In this document: in pieces, positions 43,801-51,771 of the stretch
Layout of the letters: each line of letters starts with the position of its first letter
Position numbering within the stretch: position 1 is the first letter of the stretch
Assembly: GCA_037178625.1 (NCBI GenBank)
Contig: JAWZXG010000026.1
Span: 186,001-250,000 of the forward strand
Origin: Skeletonema tropicum
Lineage: Eukaryota > Bacillariophyta > Thalassiosirophyceae > Thalassiosirales > Thalassiosiraceae
Direction of reading: 5' to 3'
Length of the DNA: 64,000 nucleotides
Translations under genes and position numbers: made by a program
The notes under the pieces: model-generated
What the model was told of the DNA's origin: nothing
Seen by the model: only the letters and a program-made list of their open reading frames with translations
The model's database searches: none

Positions 43801-46800
43801 ACGCCAAGTGCGTTCCACAAGGCCATTAGCAGATTGATAGCCGGCAGGAGCCGCGATGACCCGACTCTTATGTTTGAGAATAAAGCGAAGAGCTTTGCCA
43901 CCGATGAGTTTCTTGTCAAAATCCGTATGAAAACGTCGAGGAAGACGACCCGCGTCGGCACGAAAAGATTCGAGAGCATTGACAATCTCTCTGCCCGTGA
44001 CCGATGTGAGACCATAGATCCATGAATATCTTGTGGCAACATCCACTAGAAGTAAGGCATAGCGAAAGCCATGAAGACCGACGCTATCACCGAATACAAA
44101 ATCCATGTGACACTTATCTAAGAATTTTCGACGTTTCTTATTTGGCTTGCCTCGTGGTGGATTTGGAATAGTTGTAAAATCTCCAAGGGTTGGTGGACGT
44201 TCCCCTGTAGATATCAGTTTGGCATTGGCAGATGCCTCAGTGATGAAGTTTTGGTTGCGAAATTTGCGACACGCGAAGATACGATGAAGCTGGAGTGTAT
44301 CAAACGTGGTACGATGCTCACATGGAGCAGGTACATTGCTTGGACGGACTGGTGGCAGTTGAGTAGGATCGTCATGGAGTTGACGAAGAGTGGATAACGA
44401 GATAGGTGGCGGAGGTTCCACATCGGCTTGCGGTGCCGGACTTACGGACGAGTCATCGGGCACCGGAGATTCTGAGATAGACTGTGAATCTGCGTCCGCT
44501 GAGTTAGAATCAGTGGCTTCAGTAGACACAGTTGTATCATCCCCAGCCTGATCAAAGGACATATTGACAGCATCGCTCGGGACTGAGACTCTGGTACTAT
44601 CTTCAACTTCCGGAGGGATGACATGCGGCGAGTCAGACACGTTGAGTACCGGTGTCTGAGCCGGGCGAGCAGATGTTGTTGGATAAACGCGAGGTTCAGC
44701 ATAATCATGCTTGCCCACAAATGATCGGCCGAGCGGTTCGTAACTAATGAGATTGTCCGCGGAATCATCAACTTCCAAGATGAAATTAGGAAAGATAAGG
44801 TAAGACCCCTCATCGTGCCAAGAAAAGACCCCACATCCAGGCATCTTTCTGTGTTTACGCAGTGAGTACAAAGGACTCCTGAGGGCCGGAACGTGAAGAA
44901 CATTACGGAGTAGCACAACTTTGCCATTGAGACGAACTACCGCGGTTCCTTCTCCTTGAATAGGTACAGATGTCGCATCGCCAAGATCACAGACTCGTCC
45001 AGGCGGACACTTTCGGTACGAGAGAAAGGCTTGGTGATCGGGTACCATAGTATGAGTTGCGCCGCTATCAGCACAAGCCCGATCTGCTGCAGTATCAACA
45101 AGTTGCAGCTTGTCTGGGTTGTGATGAAGAAAGGTTTGAAACGCCGATGTGACTGTAGAGGAAAAATCAGACGCAGTGGTTGCAGTTGCGGACCGAGCAG
45201 AGCAGCGTTGAACACGAACGTAACCAGAAGTGGAATTTTTAGCTTTAGAGCTATTTTTAGCAACAACCTCTGTCCATAGGCCGACTTCCTCAGATTGGAA
45301 TTCAGCATCATCATCATCATCGGAACTCAATTCCGTATCAACTTCACGGCCCGCTCGGAGGGCTGCATAAGGATTGACATCCGACTCTCGAGGAAGAGGA
45401 GCCGGTGCCGGGGCAGTGGAATGGCGCTCAGAAGACGTGGCACGTTTGCCAGAGACGTGCGCATCAGGAGTGGCATCAGACGACTTCTTCTTCTTGTTAT
45501 CCATATAAACCTTGAACTTTTGGAGAACTTCATCGGCCGCCGCCTTATCTTTTATGATCACATAGCCAGAACGAGCTGCGGCTGGACAGCCATCACATAA
45601 CTTATGAAAGTTGTCGAGAGGCTGGTAACAGACTGGGCATTTGACTCCCTCTTTAAAGAGCTCATCTAGCTTGACCCACTTCATGGGGTTGTACGGATAG
45701 CTGTTTTGACGTTCCGGAGGAGTTTGACGTTCCGGAGGAGGTTGACGAGGCGGAGGTTGCTGTGAAGGATTGGCTGAACTGGCACGATTAGCAGACGGAA
45801 GGCCTCGGTCCTGTCCATAAGGATCAGAAATCTTGGCAAGGATATCTTCTTGCTTGACAGCCTCAGTGAGTGTTTCCACAGTACCTGATGTCAATGTTGG
45901 ATCACCCTGCTGATATTTGGCACGAATCCCCGGGTAACGCTCAGCACAGAGTTTCGCAAGAGCCAGAAGATAGACGAATTGAGGGAGAGAGCAATCCTTA
46001 AGCCGAATGGAAAGGTCACGCACTCGTTTCATGAATTGTGAGCCAGTTTCCTGAGGTCCCATTTCCAAAGACGCCCAATCGATAGCAGTCTTGAGCAAGT
46101 TCTGAGGCGACGTAGGATTGATCTCTTCTAAGTAATCCCTCAATACCGCAATTCCATCATTTTTATATTTGGAATTGGAGAGATAGGGATGAATGAGTTC
46201 ATTAGGCACCGTGTCGAGTAGCTGACTCATGATATAACGACTGTACTCTTCTTCCCCACTCTGAGTTTGCGTCCAATCAGTTACTCCGTCAAAGTATTTG
46301 TCGCTCTTGAATAGGTCAATTGCCTGAAGAAACTTGGCGGCATTCTCCTCGGTACCATCCCATGATGGCATCGTGGGTTTGGTAGGAGGAGGTTTCTTTT
46401 CGGCGACCATGTGTTTCACCAATTGGAGCAATAACGCGTTTGTTACATCCTGGGACGTGGGAGCAGGAGGAATCGAGGCAGCAACTGATGGAGGATTCGG
46501 AGCAGCAGTCGGAACATGAGCTGGTGGAGGAATGGGGGCAGCAGCCGGAACAGGAGCTGGTGGAGGAATTGGAGCAGCAGCTGGGACGGGGGCTGGTGCC
46601 GGAGTTGGAGCAGGTGCCGGACGAGCAACCGCGGCCACAAGTTGTTGAAGGAGTAGGACAGTAGGATCCAAGGCTGGGGCATGAGGAGGTGCCGGCGCCG
46701 TAGTTTGGGGAGGAAGGGCAGCTGTAGACGCAGCAGCCGTAGAAGCGGCAGTCGCCGCCGAAGGAGCGATAGTACTTGGTGCAACAGACACACCTGGTGA

Positions 46801-47229
46801 AGGTGCGGCCGCTGATGATGCAGCTGGAGGGGCTGACGTGGTGGCCTGTTGAGGGCGGATTGGAGTTAATGGAATGACGGCCTGTTGCTGCGGAGGAGCT
46901 TCGGGCGTGAAAGGAGGGATGGGTGATTGCTCCTGACCAATGCCTGGAAGGGTAGTAGCAAGGATGAATGTTGGATATGTTGCCTTCCAAGCAGCAACGG
47001 AGGAAAATGGTGTGATGGCATAAAATTTGTATCCATGAGAGGCGGTCCAAGCCGCGTAGGTTTCAACTTTAGATTTTGAGACATCGTCGATCCATAGATG
47101 TTGTTGCGGATGGGTGGCTAATTCTTCGCCATTGACATGAAGCACTCCGCCTCCAGAGTGAGTGGTTCGGTCGACATCAGGCGTAGCATGAGGCCAAGTC
47201 ATTGGCACGGCTGGATCGGAGGAAGTCAT
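40840..47229 (-). CDS. copia gag-pol polyprotein, 2129 aa
   Basis: Single frame. Residues 1-280 are Ala/Pro-rich; gag-like helices lie at 280-470. A zinc site reads C531-x2-C534-x10-C545-x2-C548, a zinc-ribbon layout instead of the usual CCHC knuckle. Protease DSGA is at 721-724. The integrase core has HMDF (D1043), HTDF (D1103) and LVER (E1139); 35 residues separate D1103 and E1139, the classical D,D(35)E spacing. RT shows KSRIVVLGNHE, then QGDCKNAFCQA, then TLYGLRRSPRHW and GVYVDDF with YVDD at 1725-1728. RNase H shows SFADACWGG (D1932), SSCEAEILA (E1985) and YNDNEAC. All catalytic residues are intact and there is no stop or frameshift. Gag and Pol must be made from one frame, so the gag:pol ratio needs processing or RNA-level control. 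Confidence 0.93.
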   Translation of the reverse strand: MTSSDPAVPMTWPHATPDVDRTTHSGGGVLHVNGEELATHPQQHLWIDDVSKSKVETYAAWTASHGYKFYAITPFSSVAAWKATYPTFILATTLPGIGQEQSPIPPFTPEAPPQQQAVIPLTPIRPQQATTSAPPAASSAAAPSPGVSVAPSTIAPSAATAASTAAASTAALPPQTTAPAPPHAPALDPTVLLLQQLVAAVARPAPAPTPAPAPVPAAAPIPPPAPVPAAAPIPPPAHVPTAAPNPPSVAASIPPAPTSQDVTNALLLQLVKHMVAEKKPPPTKPTMPSWDGTEENAAKFLQAIDLFKSDKYFDGVTDWTQTQSGEEEYSRYIMSQLLDTVPNELIHPYLSNSKYKNDGIAVLRDYLEEINPTSPQNLLKTAIDWASLEMGPQETGSQFMKRVRDLSIRLKDCSLPQFVYLLALAKLCAERYPGIRAKYQQGDPTLTSGTVETLTEAVKQEDILAKISDPYGQDRGLPSANRASSANPSQQPPPRQPPPERQTPPERQNSYPYNPMKWVKLDELFKEGVKCPVCYQPLDNFHKLCDGCPAAARSGYVIIKDKAAADEVLQKFKVYMDNKKKKSSDATPDAHVSGKRATSSERHSTAPAPAPLPRESDVNPYAALRAGREVDTELSSDDDDDAEFQSEEVGLWTEVVAKNSSKAKNSTSGYVRVQRCSARSATATTASDFSSTVTSAFQTFLHHNPDKLQLVDTAADRACADSGATHTMVPDHQAFLSYRKCPPGRVCDLGDATSVPIQGEGTAVVRLNGKVVLLRNVLHVPALRSPLYSLRKHRKMPGCGVFSWHDEGSYLIFPNFILEVDDSADNLISYEPLGRSFVGKHDYAEPRVYPTTSARPAQTPVLNVSDSPHVIPPEVEDSTRVSVPSDAVNMSFDQAGDDTTVSTEATDSNSADADSQSISESPVPDDSSVSPAPQADVEPPPPISLSTLRQLHDDPTQLPPVRPSNVPAPCEHRTTFDTLQLHRIFACRKFRNQNFITEASANAKLISTGERPPTLGDFTTIPNPPRGKPNKKRRKFLDKCHMDFVFGDSVGLHGFRYALLLVDVATRYSWIYGLTSVTGREIVNALESFRADAGRLPRRFHTDFDKKLIGGKALRFILKHKSRVIAAPAGYQSANGLVERTWRTIIEMARAYLTEKQMPRDYWFFALNHAVNMLNQVPGRLNNKLTSPFELVHGVKPDSRTWFELFSVGFFSHDKDVTSTDSRTKSQAQTLDGIAVGRDPATNTITFYNPVTRKYYRPPAFKLDESAHPGTMYPKNIRYDGGLTCGLLRYNTDPVPEPYPPGTRVTIEKDGASIKGTVQNIPMVNTPFVSSSADTPEAESLYVIHLDNGCTTELSYEDLVSYESPPDAAASAVADVFDGLPHFLRQDSKITLDHNGAFQRGYLHYSPQGGFAFVHRKHPRSKQIDWSVPLPDLRQNWTTLVGDDTLIAGHGAISSFLRPNSSNNAPSANFVSAKNLLSPCPPSLQQALHPTNPDRHVWLASYQEEAQGLMDHNVYERISKKDYLALRRTGAIPKAIPSMCVLVVKPDKDGKPHRAKSRIVVLGNHEDRYYSKFDRYAPVLKYSSLRLLTSKAVGEKRVLQQGDCKNAFCQAVLPDDEATVVRPPLGDPDYDKGVYWKLKKTLYGLRRSPRHWFNRFASILRDMGLVQSPHDPCIFSGIVDPTASNFESTTNDDGMVTVTIPSTPEAPTTTITLPATRKMIHIGVYVDDFVFYSTSDEEEELFRQALKSKVTVDFMGDVDYFLGSSFLWKRHDNGHVSVHMSQSAFTVHTAHRFGLSKFKRVPNMTPYRSGLPIDSLPPPAANDPDLKRRTKVFQGIVGSINWLAQCTRPDVAPSLTFLASYSHAPSAQHYQAALHVLKYLYSTSEYGISFHSDACNTLQAFNHFPHHHDKEAYTDATPPSTSEVMQLTSFADACWGGQIGNALPDGAPIELFKFRSLSGYVVCRTGGPVAWRSIRQERTARSSCEAEILATDECVKETQAIKLLAKDLHIPEAEACTPVYNDNEACVAWSHSVTNKGTKHLNLRENSVREAHSFNEVNVLHIPGVINPSDIYTKEIKDDAHFRRLRDCQMVSRSNFLQFGHTVPAHLSSKSFLPYYSLSASEPASARSG

Positions 47230-47371
47230 TGTAGGATATTTTGAGCTGGTACTGGTGGATAATCAAAATGGTTCGACTACCCCACAAAGGGGCAGAGGAC
47301 GAGGCGAAGATGAACGTGAACTGAACGCCAATTCAATAGTTCTCTCGCCTCTGGACGTAATGGGCTCTACC

Positions 47372-47521
47372 TGATGAACCAGCACAGCATCAATGTTGGT
47401 AAAATCGAATTATAAGAGGTTTTAACTACGTTGAACAATGCTGGAAAGTGCCGATATCTTCCAACTTCAATGGAAGGATCGGTCTGGCAGTCGAGTCGAG
47501 TCGAGTCGAGTCACATCATCA
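47372..47521 (-). repeat. copia 5' LTR (150 bp)
   Basis: See the 3' LTR for differences. Just inside on the minus strand is GGTAGAGCCCATTACG, the candidate primer-binding site; it resembles an initiator-tRNA anticodon-arm half site only loosely. Confidence 0.93.
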
Positions 47522-47812
47522 ACCTGGTTCAACATCGTTACTTGTTGCACAACGGACTGGTGTTGCATTTGTTGCATAAATGGGAGCTGTTGTTGAAAAT
47601 TTTGCTGGCTCTGTTGGTTGATTTGATGTAAGTAGATAGTGTAGTTGGTTGGGTTGGCGTTGATTGTGGACCAGTAAGTCTTGGGAAGCACCTTTCGCTG
47701 CATGAGAATTTCCGTGCACAATTCTTGAAACTGATCTTCCGATTGATCGGTAATCGACACATCCAAACGCAACTGACTATCCGTAAGTAGTTCCCGATCC
47801 CTGCTGAGATGC
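47522..47812 (-). other. Open frame split by the copia insertion
   Basis: The minus frame from about 47812 reads RELLTDSQLRLDVSITDQ and continues through a Gln-rich stretch to the ACCTG duplication. On the other side of the element (below 40628) the same frame stays open for over 60 codons. Protein-like composition on this side suggests the element landed in a gene or gene fragment, though the other side is duplicated spacer DNA. No family recognised. Confidence 0.35.
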
Positions 47813-48045
47813 CGCTAGCAACCTTCCTTGATCGACCTGAATTGATCGTTTTGCGGATGGTCCAGGAGAGTCCAGAAGGATTATGGATTGGGGGCACAAA
47901 GCCCCCTTTTTGCCCTCTTAGCCCCCGTTTGCCCCCTTTCTCATCGCGCGAAAATGCCCGCCTACCTTGGCACGTGTGCATACCTCCACTCGCTCCGCCA
48001 AAGAAGAAGTTGCGCGCAAGAAAGATCATAAGTAACATGCTAGAA

Positions 48046-48104
48046 GAAGAAGAAGAACAACAACAACATTAACCACACACTAACAACAACAACAACAACA
48101 ACAA
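48046..48104. repeat. GAA/CAA trinucleotide runs
   Basis: GAAGAAGAA then CAACAACAA, interrupted, then eight CAA units directly before the ATG at 48106. They would lie in the 5' UTR of the next gene. Confidence 0.85.
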
Positions 48105-48105
48105 C

Positions 48106-49214
48106 ATGACAAAATTACCAGTTGATTACAAAGGATTGGTCCTTGCGGCCCTTGCAATCGAACCTTCAGACCCCGAACATGGTGACGAGGTAGAATTCAC
48201 CACTGAGTCTCCTAGCGGGGGTAGGGCTGTCTTCCTGATGAAAGTGAAGGAGTATGAACTTGGAAAGTTCAAAGCGAAATATGTATCTCCCGAGAGAGCA
48301 GCCAGACACGTCGAGCTATTCCCAAAACTCAACAAGACAAACAAGGTCACATCTCCACTATTTGTGGTGCATGGCTTCAACACCCAGCCCGCATCACACT
48401 TGAACAAAATAGCAGATAGGTGGCCACGCTTCACCGATGCAGGTCTCAAGTATTATCCAATCCCCGTTCTTTGGCCCTGTAATGAGGAAAGCGGGTATCT
48501 CTCGAGATACAAGAAAGATCAGGAAGATCCTTCACAGAGAGCTGGAATGGAGCTGAAAGCCATGGTGGATGCGATTCCTAACGATCTATTCCCTCGTAAA
48601 TCATACTATCATGTTGTGTTCAATGGGGCTTGTGGCCCCAAAGACGAGACAGGGAAAGTTAAAGCTTAAAGCACCCGATGTCGAGTTTGAGAACATCTTC
48701 CTTGTGGCAGCTGTAAGTTGACCTTCACTCTCATACTATTTTCCATTGCTGATTTGTCTATGCTTATCAATTTTGTTCAATCTGAATATTGTAGGATGTC
48801 CCTCATGACATATTCTGGGAAGAGCCATGGGAATACGACAGCTGCTCCGGTGACAAAGAGAGAAGGAAAAGACTCTACGGCCAGAAGAAGCAAAAGGCAT
48901 CCAACTTTTTCAAAATGTTGAAAGTCGATGAAGAATCTGGCAAGCCCATTGGAAAGATCTACATCGTTTACTATCGCTGGGATAAGGCACTAATTGCTTC
49001 TTCGATTATTCTTAATGAAACACGTATTGGTAGCGTTGGTCATAAGAAAGATGGCAAAGACAAAGTTCGTGCTGAAATGAAAGATTACATCGAGGACTAT
49101 GATATGTATTCCGAAATCTCATGGCGTGGCGGTGACGATGATGAGAAAAAGCATTCTTATCAATTTGAGCCTGCCGCTATCAAGTTCTACTTTTCGAAGG
49201 ATACTGGGAACTGA
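48106..49214 (+). pseudogene. DUF900-like alpha/beta hydrolase, frameshifted at the nucleophile
   Basis: The first frame (48106-48669) encodes SPLFVVHGFNTQPASHLNKI and YYPIPVLWP, the HGFN oxyanion motif and following strand of DUF900-type hydrolases. Around 48615-48630 the expected H-S-M-G nucleophile elbow appears only in the +1 frame (as C-S-M-G), and that frame continues KLKLKAPDVEFENIFLVAADVPHD, matching the family's downstream strand. An intron follows at 48713-48794 (82 nt, GTAAGT...TTGTAG, phase 0), and the second exon 48795-49214 gives IFWEEPWEY...KIYIVYYRWDKAL. One indel therefore inactivates the gene, unless it is a sequencing error. A decayed partial duplicate lies 100 bp downstream. 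Confidence 0.65.
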
Positions 49215-49312
49215 AGAAGATTACTTGATGACACAAGTATTGTATGTGTGCAAGTTCACACGACTGCTGCAAAGACATTGAGTAGCCATGGTAGGAATTA
49301 GATGAGTTACGC

Positions 49313-49515
49313 TTAGGGCTGTCTTTCTGATGAAAATGAAGGAGTATGAAGCTAGAAAGTTCAAAGCAAAAGATGCATCTCCTGAGAGAAAAGTCAGGTA
49401 TGTCGAGCTACATATTCCCTCTTAAATTAAGACAAAAGACAAGTAGGAACACATCTCCACTACTATTTGTGGTGCACGGATTCAACAACCAGCCCGCAAA
49501 ACATATCATTCACTC
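49313..49515 (+). pseudogene. Decayed partial duplicate of the DUF900-like gene
   Basis: GGCTGTCTTTCTGATGAAAA, GGAGTATGAA, TCGAGCTA, ACATCTCCACTA and TTTGTGGTGCA occur in the order of 48224-48372 with stops and indels. Direct orientation, so a tandem duplication. Confidence 0.75.
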
Positions 49516-49544
49516 TTAAATTAATTGGTATTGCTACCTAGACG

Positions 49545-49700
49545 TCATTGAACCAATAAATTGGAGTCGTCTTCATGTCATATGCTGAGGGCAGAGCCAA
49601 ACAGCTTCGCAGCCGGAACCACGGGCGGCAAAACTCCAAACACAGCTTCTTAGAGAGCCCGAGACATACACGCGATACAATTCCTGCCACAAATGTCTGA
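49545..49700 (-). repeat. Dispersed repeat shared with 57595-57715 (inverted)
   Basis: The reverse strand shares GCTGTTTGG.TCTGCCCTC, GAAGAC..CTCCAATT and GGTTCAATGA.GTCTAGGTAG with 57650-57715. Confidence 0.75.
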
Positions 49701-49965
49701 ACGCAGGCGAATAATACTGTGCATTTGAATTGTACGAAGTTGTCAACACAAATCCACCTTTAATCCGTAGTCGTGCGAATAAGTAGCCAATCACTTTTGC
49801 AGGTAGTGTATCAAAGTCCCCACTCATCGTTGCTAAATATCTAGATCCAGAGTCTCTAGAAAGGTCAAGATTCGTCGAGTGTGGCGACATTTGGTCTTCT
49901 TTGGTGGGGTAATAGCCCATATCGTGGTGGTGGCGGCGGCGGTGCGGTGTGATATGTGTGCGAGC

Positions 49966-51159
49966 CTATACTGACAGCCTCCACATTTGAGCCTGAGTCT
50001 GAAAGATCTTCATCTTCCTCGTAAAGACGATTGACATCAGTTTGCAAGTTATCGAAAACGAAGGGGGCTCGTGCTGCACTGCATCTTGGTTCACTGGATG
50101 AAAAATCTTTCGTAGGTCTCTTGACAAATGTTCCAATACTCTCCGCCCCATAACTGGATCATCGCCTGCGTCATTATAGCTTTCTTCCATTTCTTTCTTC
50201 CATTCTTTGTATTTTTTAGACACTTGAATAGATTGTGCTTTCAGAGGCCACAACCAATATGTAGAGTACTCCTTCCACAGCTTATGATAATGAAACTTAA
50301 GGGGTGAAAGGTCACTGAATCTGCCACCATTATCAAATGGGTGCAGATGAAACAATTGCTCCAGCAAAGTAAACGCTTGAGACACTTCTTCGGGTACCGG
50401 AGAGTCGCAACAGGCATCCAACATCGCCTTGAAGCTAGCTTGGTGAGTCTTCAAATCCGCACCCAACGACTCGACAAGCTTCTTATTGCCACCAGAATCA
50501 ATATATTCAATATCACAAACATTCCTATCAAACCATTCCTTCTCAAACTCTACAGTAAGACAGATCTTCTCCAGTGCCTTCACTGCTGATCGATGCATAT
50601 CACTTTGACTCTGATAGTTGGTACGCTTGCCAATGGCATTGAACAAAGTTGAGATAGCACCCAGAATACCCACCACAAGAGACAAGATCTGCTTCGACTG
50701 TCCTGTCAATAGGGGCTCAAACTCAACCACAGGATCTTCCGCTGCTCCATCGTCACCGTTAACGCCATTATCCTCTGTCTGTGTATTTCCTGAAATAAGG
50801 AAGCCGATGATTGTGATTGAAGTAGCGATGAGAGTCACAGGTAAGAAGACGAAGTAGTACGAACGAAACTCGTAGTATTGCAGAGCGAGTTTGTGTTGAA
50901 TCAAAGCGCTTTCAAATTGAAGGCTTAATCTTGTGTATTCGACTGCCAAGCTTCGTTTTTGCTCCTTCTCACTGTTCAATAGAGATTCAATGCGGCGTTT
51001 TGGCGGTCGCGGCGGCAGTGGAGGAGGACGGCGACGTCGATATGCACGTGTGTTTATGGAGGATGGTTCAGAATCATCCTGATCCACTTCAAATGCAGTC
51101 GGAATCTGAATATTCGGCTCCAAATCTAGAGAGCCGTAGTTTGGTGCGTATTCGTTCAT
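49966..51159 (-). CDS. SLATT-like two-TM protein, copy D
   Basis: 397 residues from the ATG at 51159 (MNEYAPNYGSL); an upstream in-frame ATG at 51291 would add 44 non-conserved residues. It lacks the thioredoxin domain and instead has an Arg/Pro-rich segment (YRRRRPPPLPPRPPKRR). Then the conserved core: EYTRLSLQFESALIQHKLAL helix, TM1 YYFVFLPVTLIATSITIIGF, acidic loop ending in VVEFEPLLTG, TM2 ILSLVVGILGAISTLFNAIG, MHRSAVKALEKI, MLDACCDSPVP and YSTYWLWPLKA. It is intact through the core. Near 50060 a +1 frame gives a more protein-like acidic tail (NRLYEEDEDLSDSGSN to about 49865), so the C-terminus may be frameshifted. It lies between the decayed hydrolase and a Pro/Gln-rich gene, all disturbed by duplications. 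Confidence 0.72.
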   Translation of the reverse strand: MNEYAPNYGSLDLEPNIQIPTAFEVDQDDSEPSSINTRAYRRRRPPPLPPRPPKRRIESLLNSEKEQKRSLAVEYTRLSLQFESALIQHKLALQYYEFRSYYFVFLPVTLIATSITIIGFLISGNTQTEDNGVNGDDGAAEDPVVEFEPLLTGQSKQILSLVVGILGAISTLFNAIGKRTNYQSQSDMHRSAVKALEKICLTVEFEKEWFDRNVCDIEYIDSGGNKKLVESLGADLKTHQASFKAMLDACCDSPVPEEVSQAFTLLEQLFHLHPFDNGGRFSDLSPLKFHYHKLWKEYSTYWLWPLKAQSIQVSKKYKEWKKEMEESYNDAGDDPVMGRRVLEHLSRDLRKIFHPVNQDAVQHEPPSFSITCKLMSIVFTRKMKIFQTQAQMWRLSV

Positions 51160-51636
51160 CACAGTTGTTGGGAGGGCTGTGGGAAATGTTAAGGGAAACG
51201 TCTGGCTTGTTATGGATTGGATGGAAAATGTGCTCGATGGAGGCTGGCTTTGAAGGCTTAGAAGACAAGAAGTATGCTTCAAAGACGACAAGACCTAAAG
51301 TACACGACACGTACGTGCGCGATTCGTATCGAAGGTAGTGCAGTGGGCTCAGGAAATCCCAGTCGTGGATCCTTCGAATACACGACATAGTAGTATGTAC
51401 ACAGCCAGCGATTCGGTCAGCTTGTTTTTAGTTAGGTTGCCAGCGCTCGAATATCTTTGACGGCAACAGTCAGCTGATCGTGAATGTGTATGTACCAGCA
51501 TGATCGGTCCTACTCTACGACAGCTTTCAAAAAATGTCAGAACTGATGTGAATGCATCAAGAACATTAGTTAGAATATTTGACAACATATAATTAAGGTC
51601 TACTTCACTTTATCTATTATGAATAAATACACCATT

Positions 51637-51771
51637 CTAAGCAGCAAACCTTGGTGGTTATGCACAGGAGAGAGCTACTTGAACTTGGTCGTGCATGTAG
51701 TATGAACCAATCTAAGTAGCAAACCTTTGGTTATGCATAGGAGAACTGACTTGAACTTGGTCGTAATAAGC
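51637..51771 (-). repeat. Tandem duplication of a gene 3' end
   Basis: AAGCAGCAAACCTTGG...CTTGAACTTGGTCGT (51637-51692) repeats at 51712-51767 as AAGTAGCAAACCTTTGG...CTTGAACTTGGTCGT. The right copy is the real 3' end of the following minus-strand gene; the left copy is an extra one just downstream. Confidence 0.8.

Larger units (their letters stand above)
40629..47521 (-). mobile_element. Ty1/copia LTR retrotransposon, structurally complete, 6.9 kb
   Basis: LTRs of 143 bp (40629-40771) and 150 bp (47372-47521) begin TGATGAACC and end CATCATCA. They are flanked by the 5-bp duplication ACCTG (40624-40628 and 47522-47526). Transcription is on the minus strand, so 47372-47521 is the 5' LTR. A polypurine tract abuts the 3' LTR. 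One uninterrupted gag-pol frame fills the interior with protease, integrase, RT and RNase H in copia order (integrase before RT). Confidence 0.95.

Noticed and set aside
46316..47050. Separate Cys/Ser-rich gene
   Set aside because: Alternative frame of the Ala/Pro-rich start of the copia gag-pol.
48635..48656. Short intron at the hydrolase nucleophile
   Set aside because: A GT...AG span of about 21 nt is too short, and the +1 frame already encodes the S-M-G elbow without splicing.
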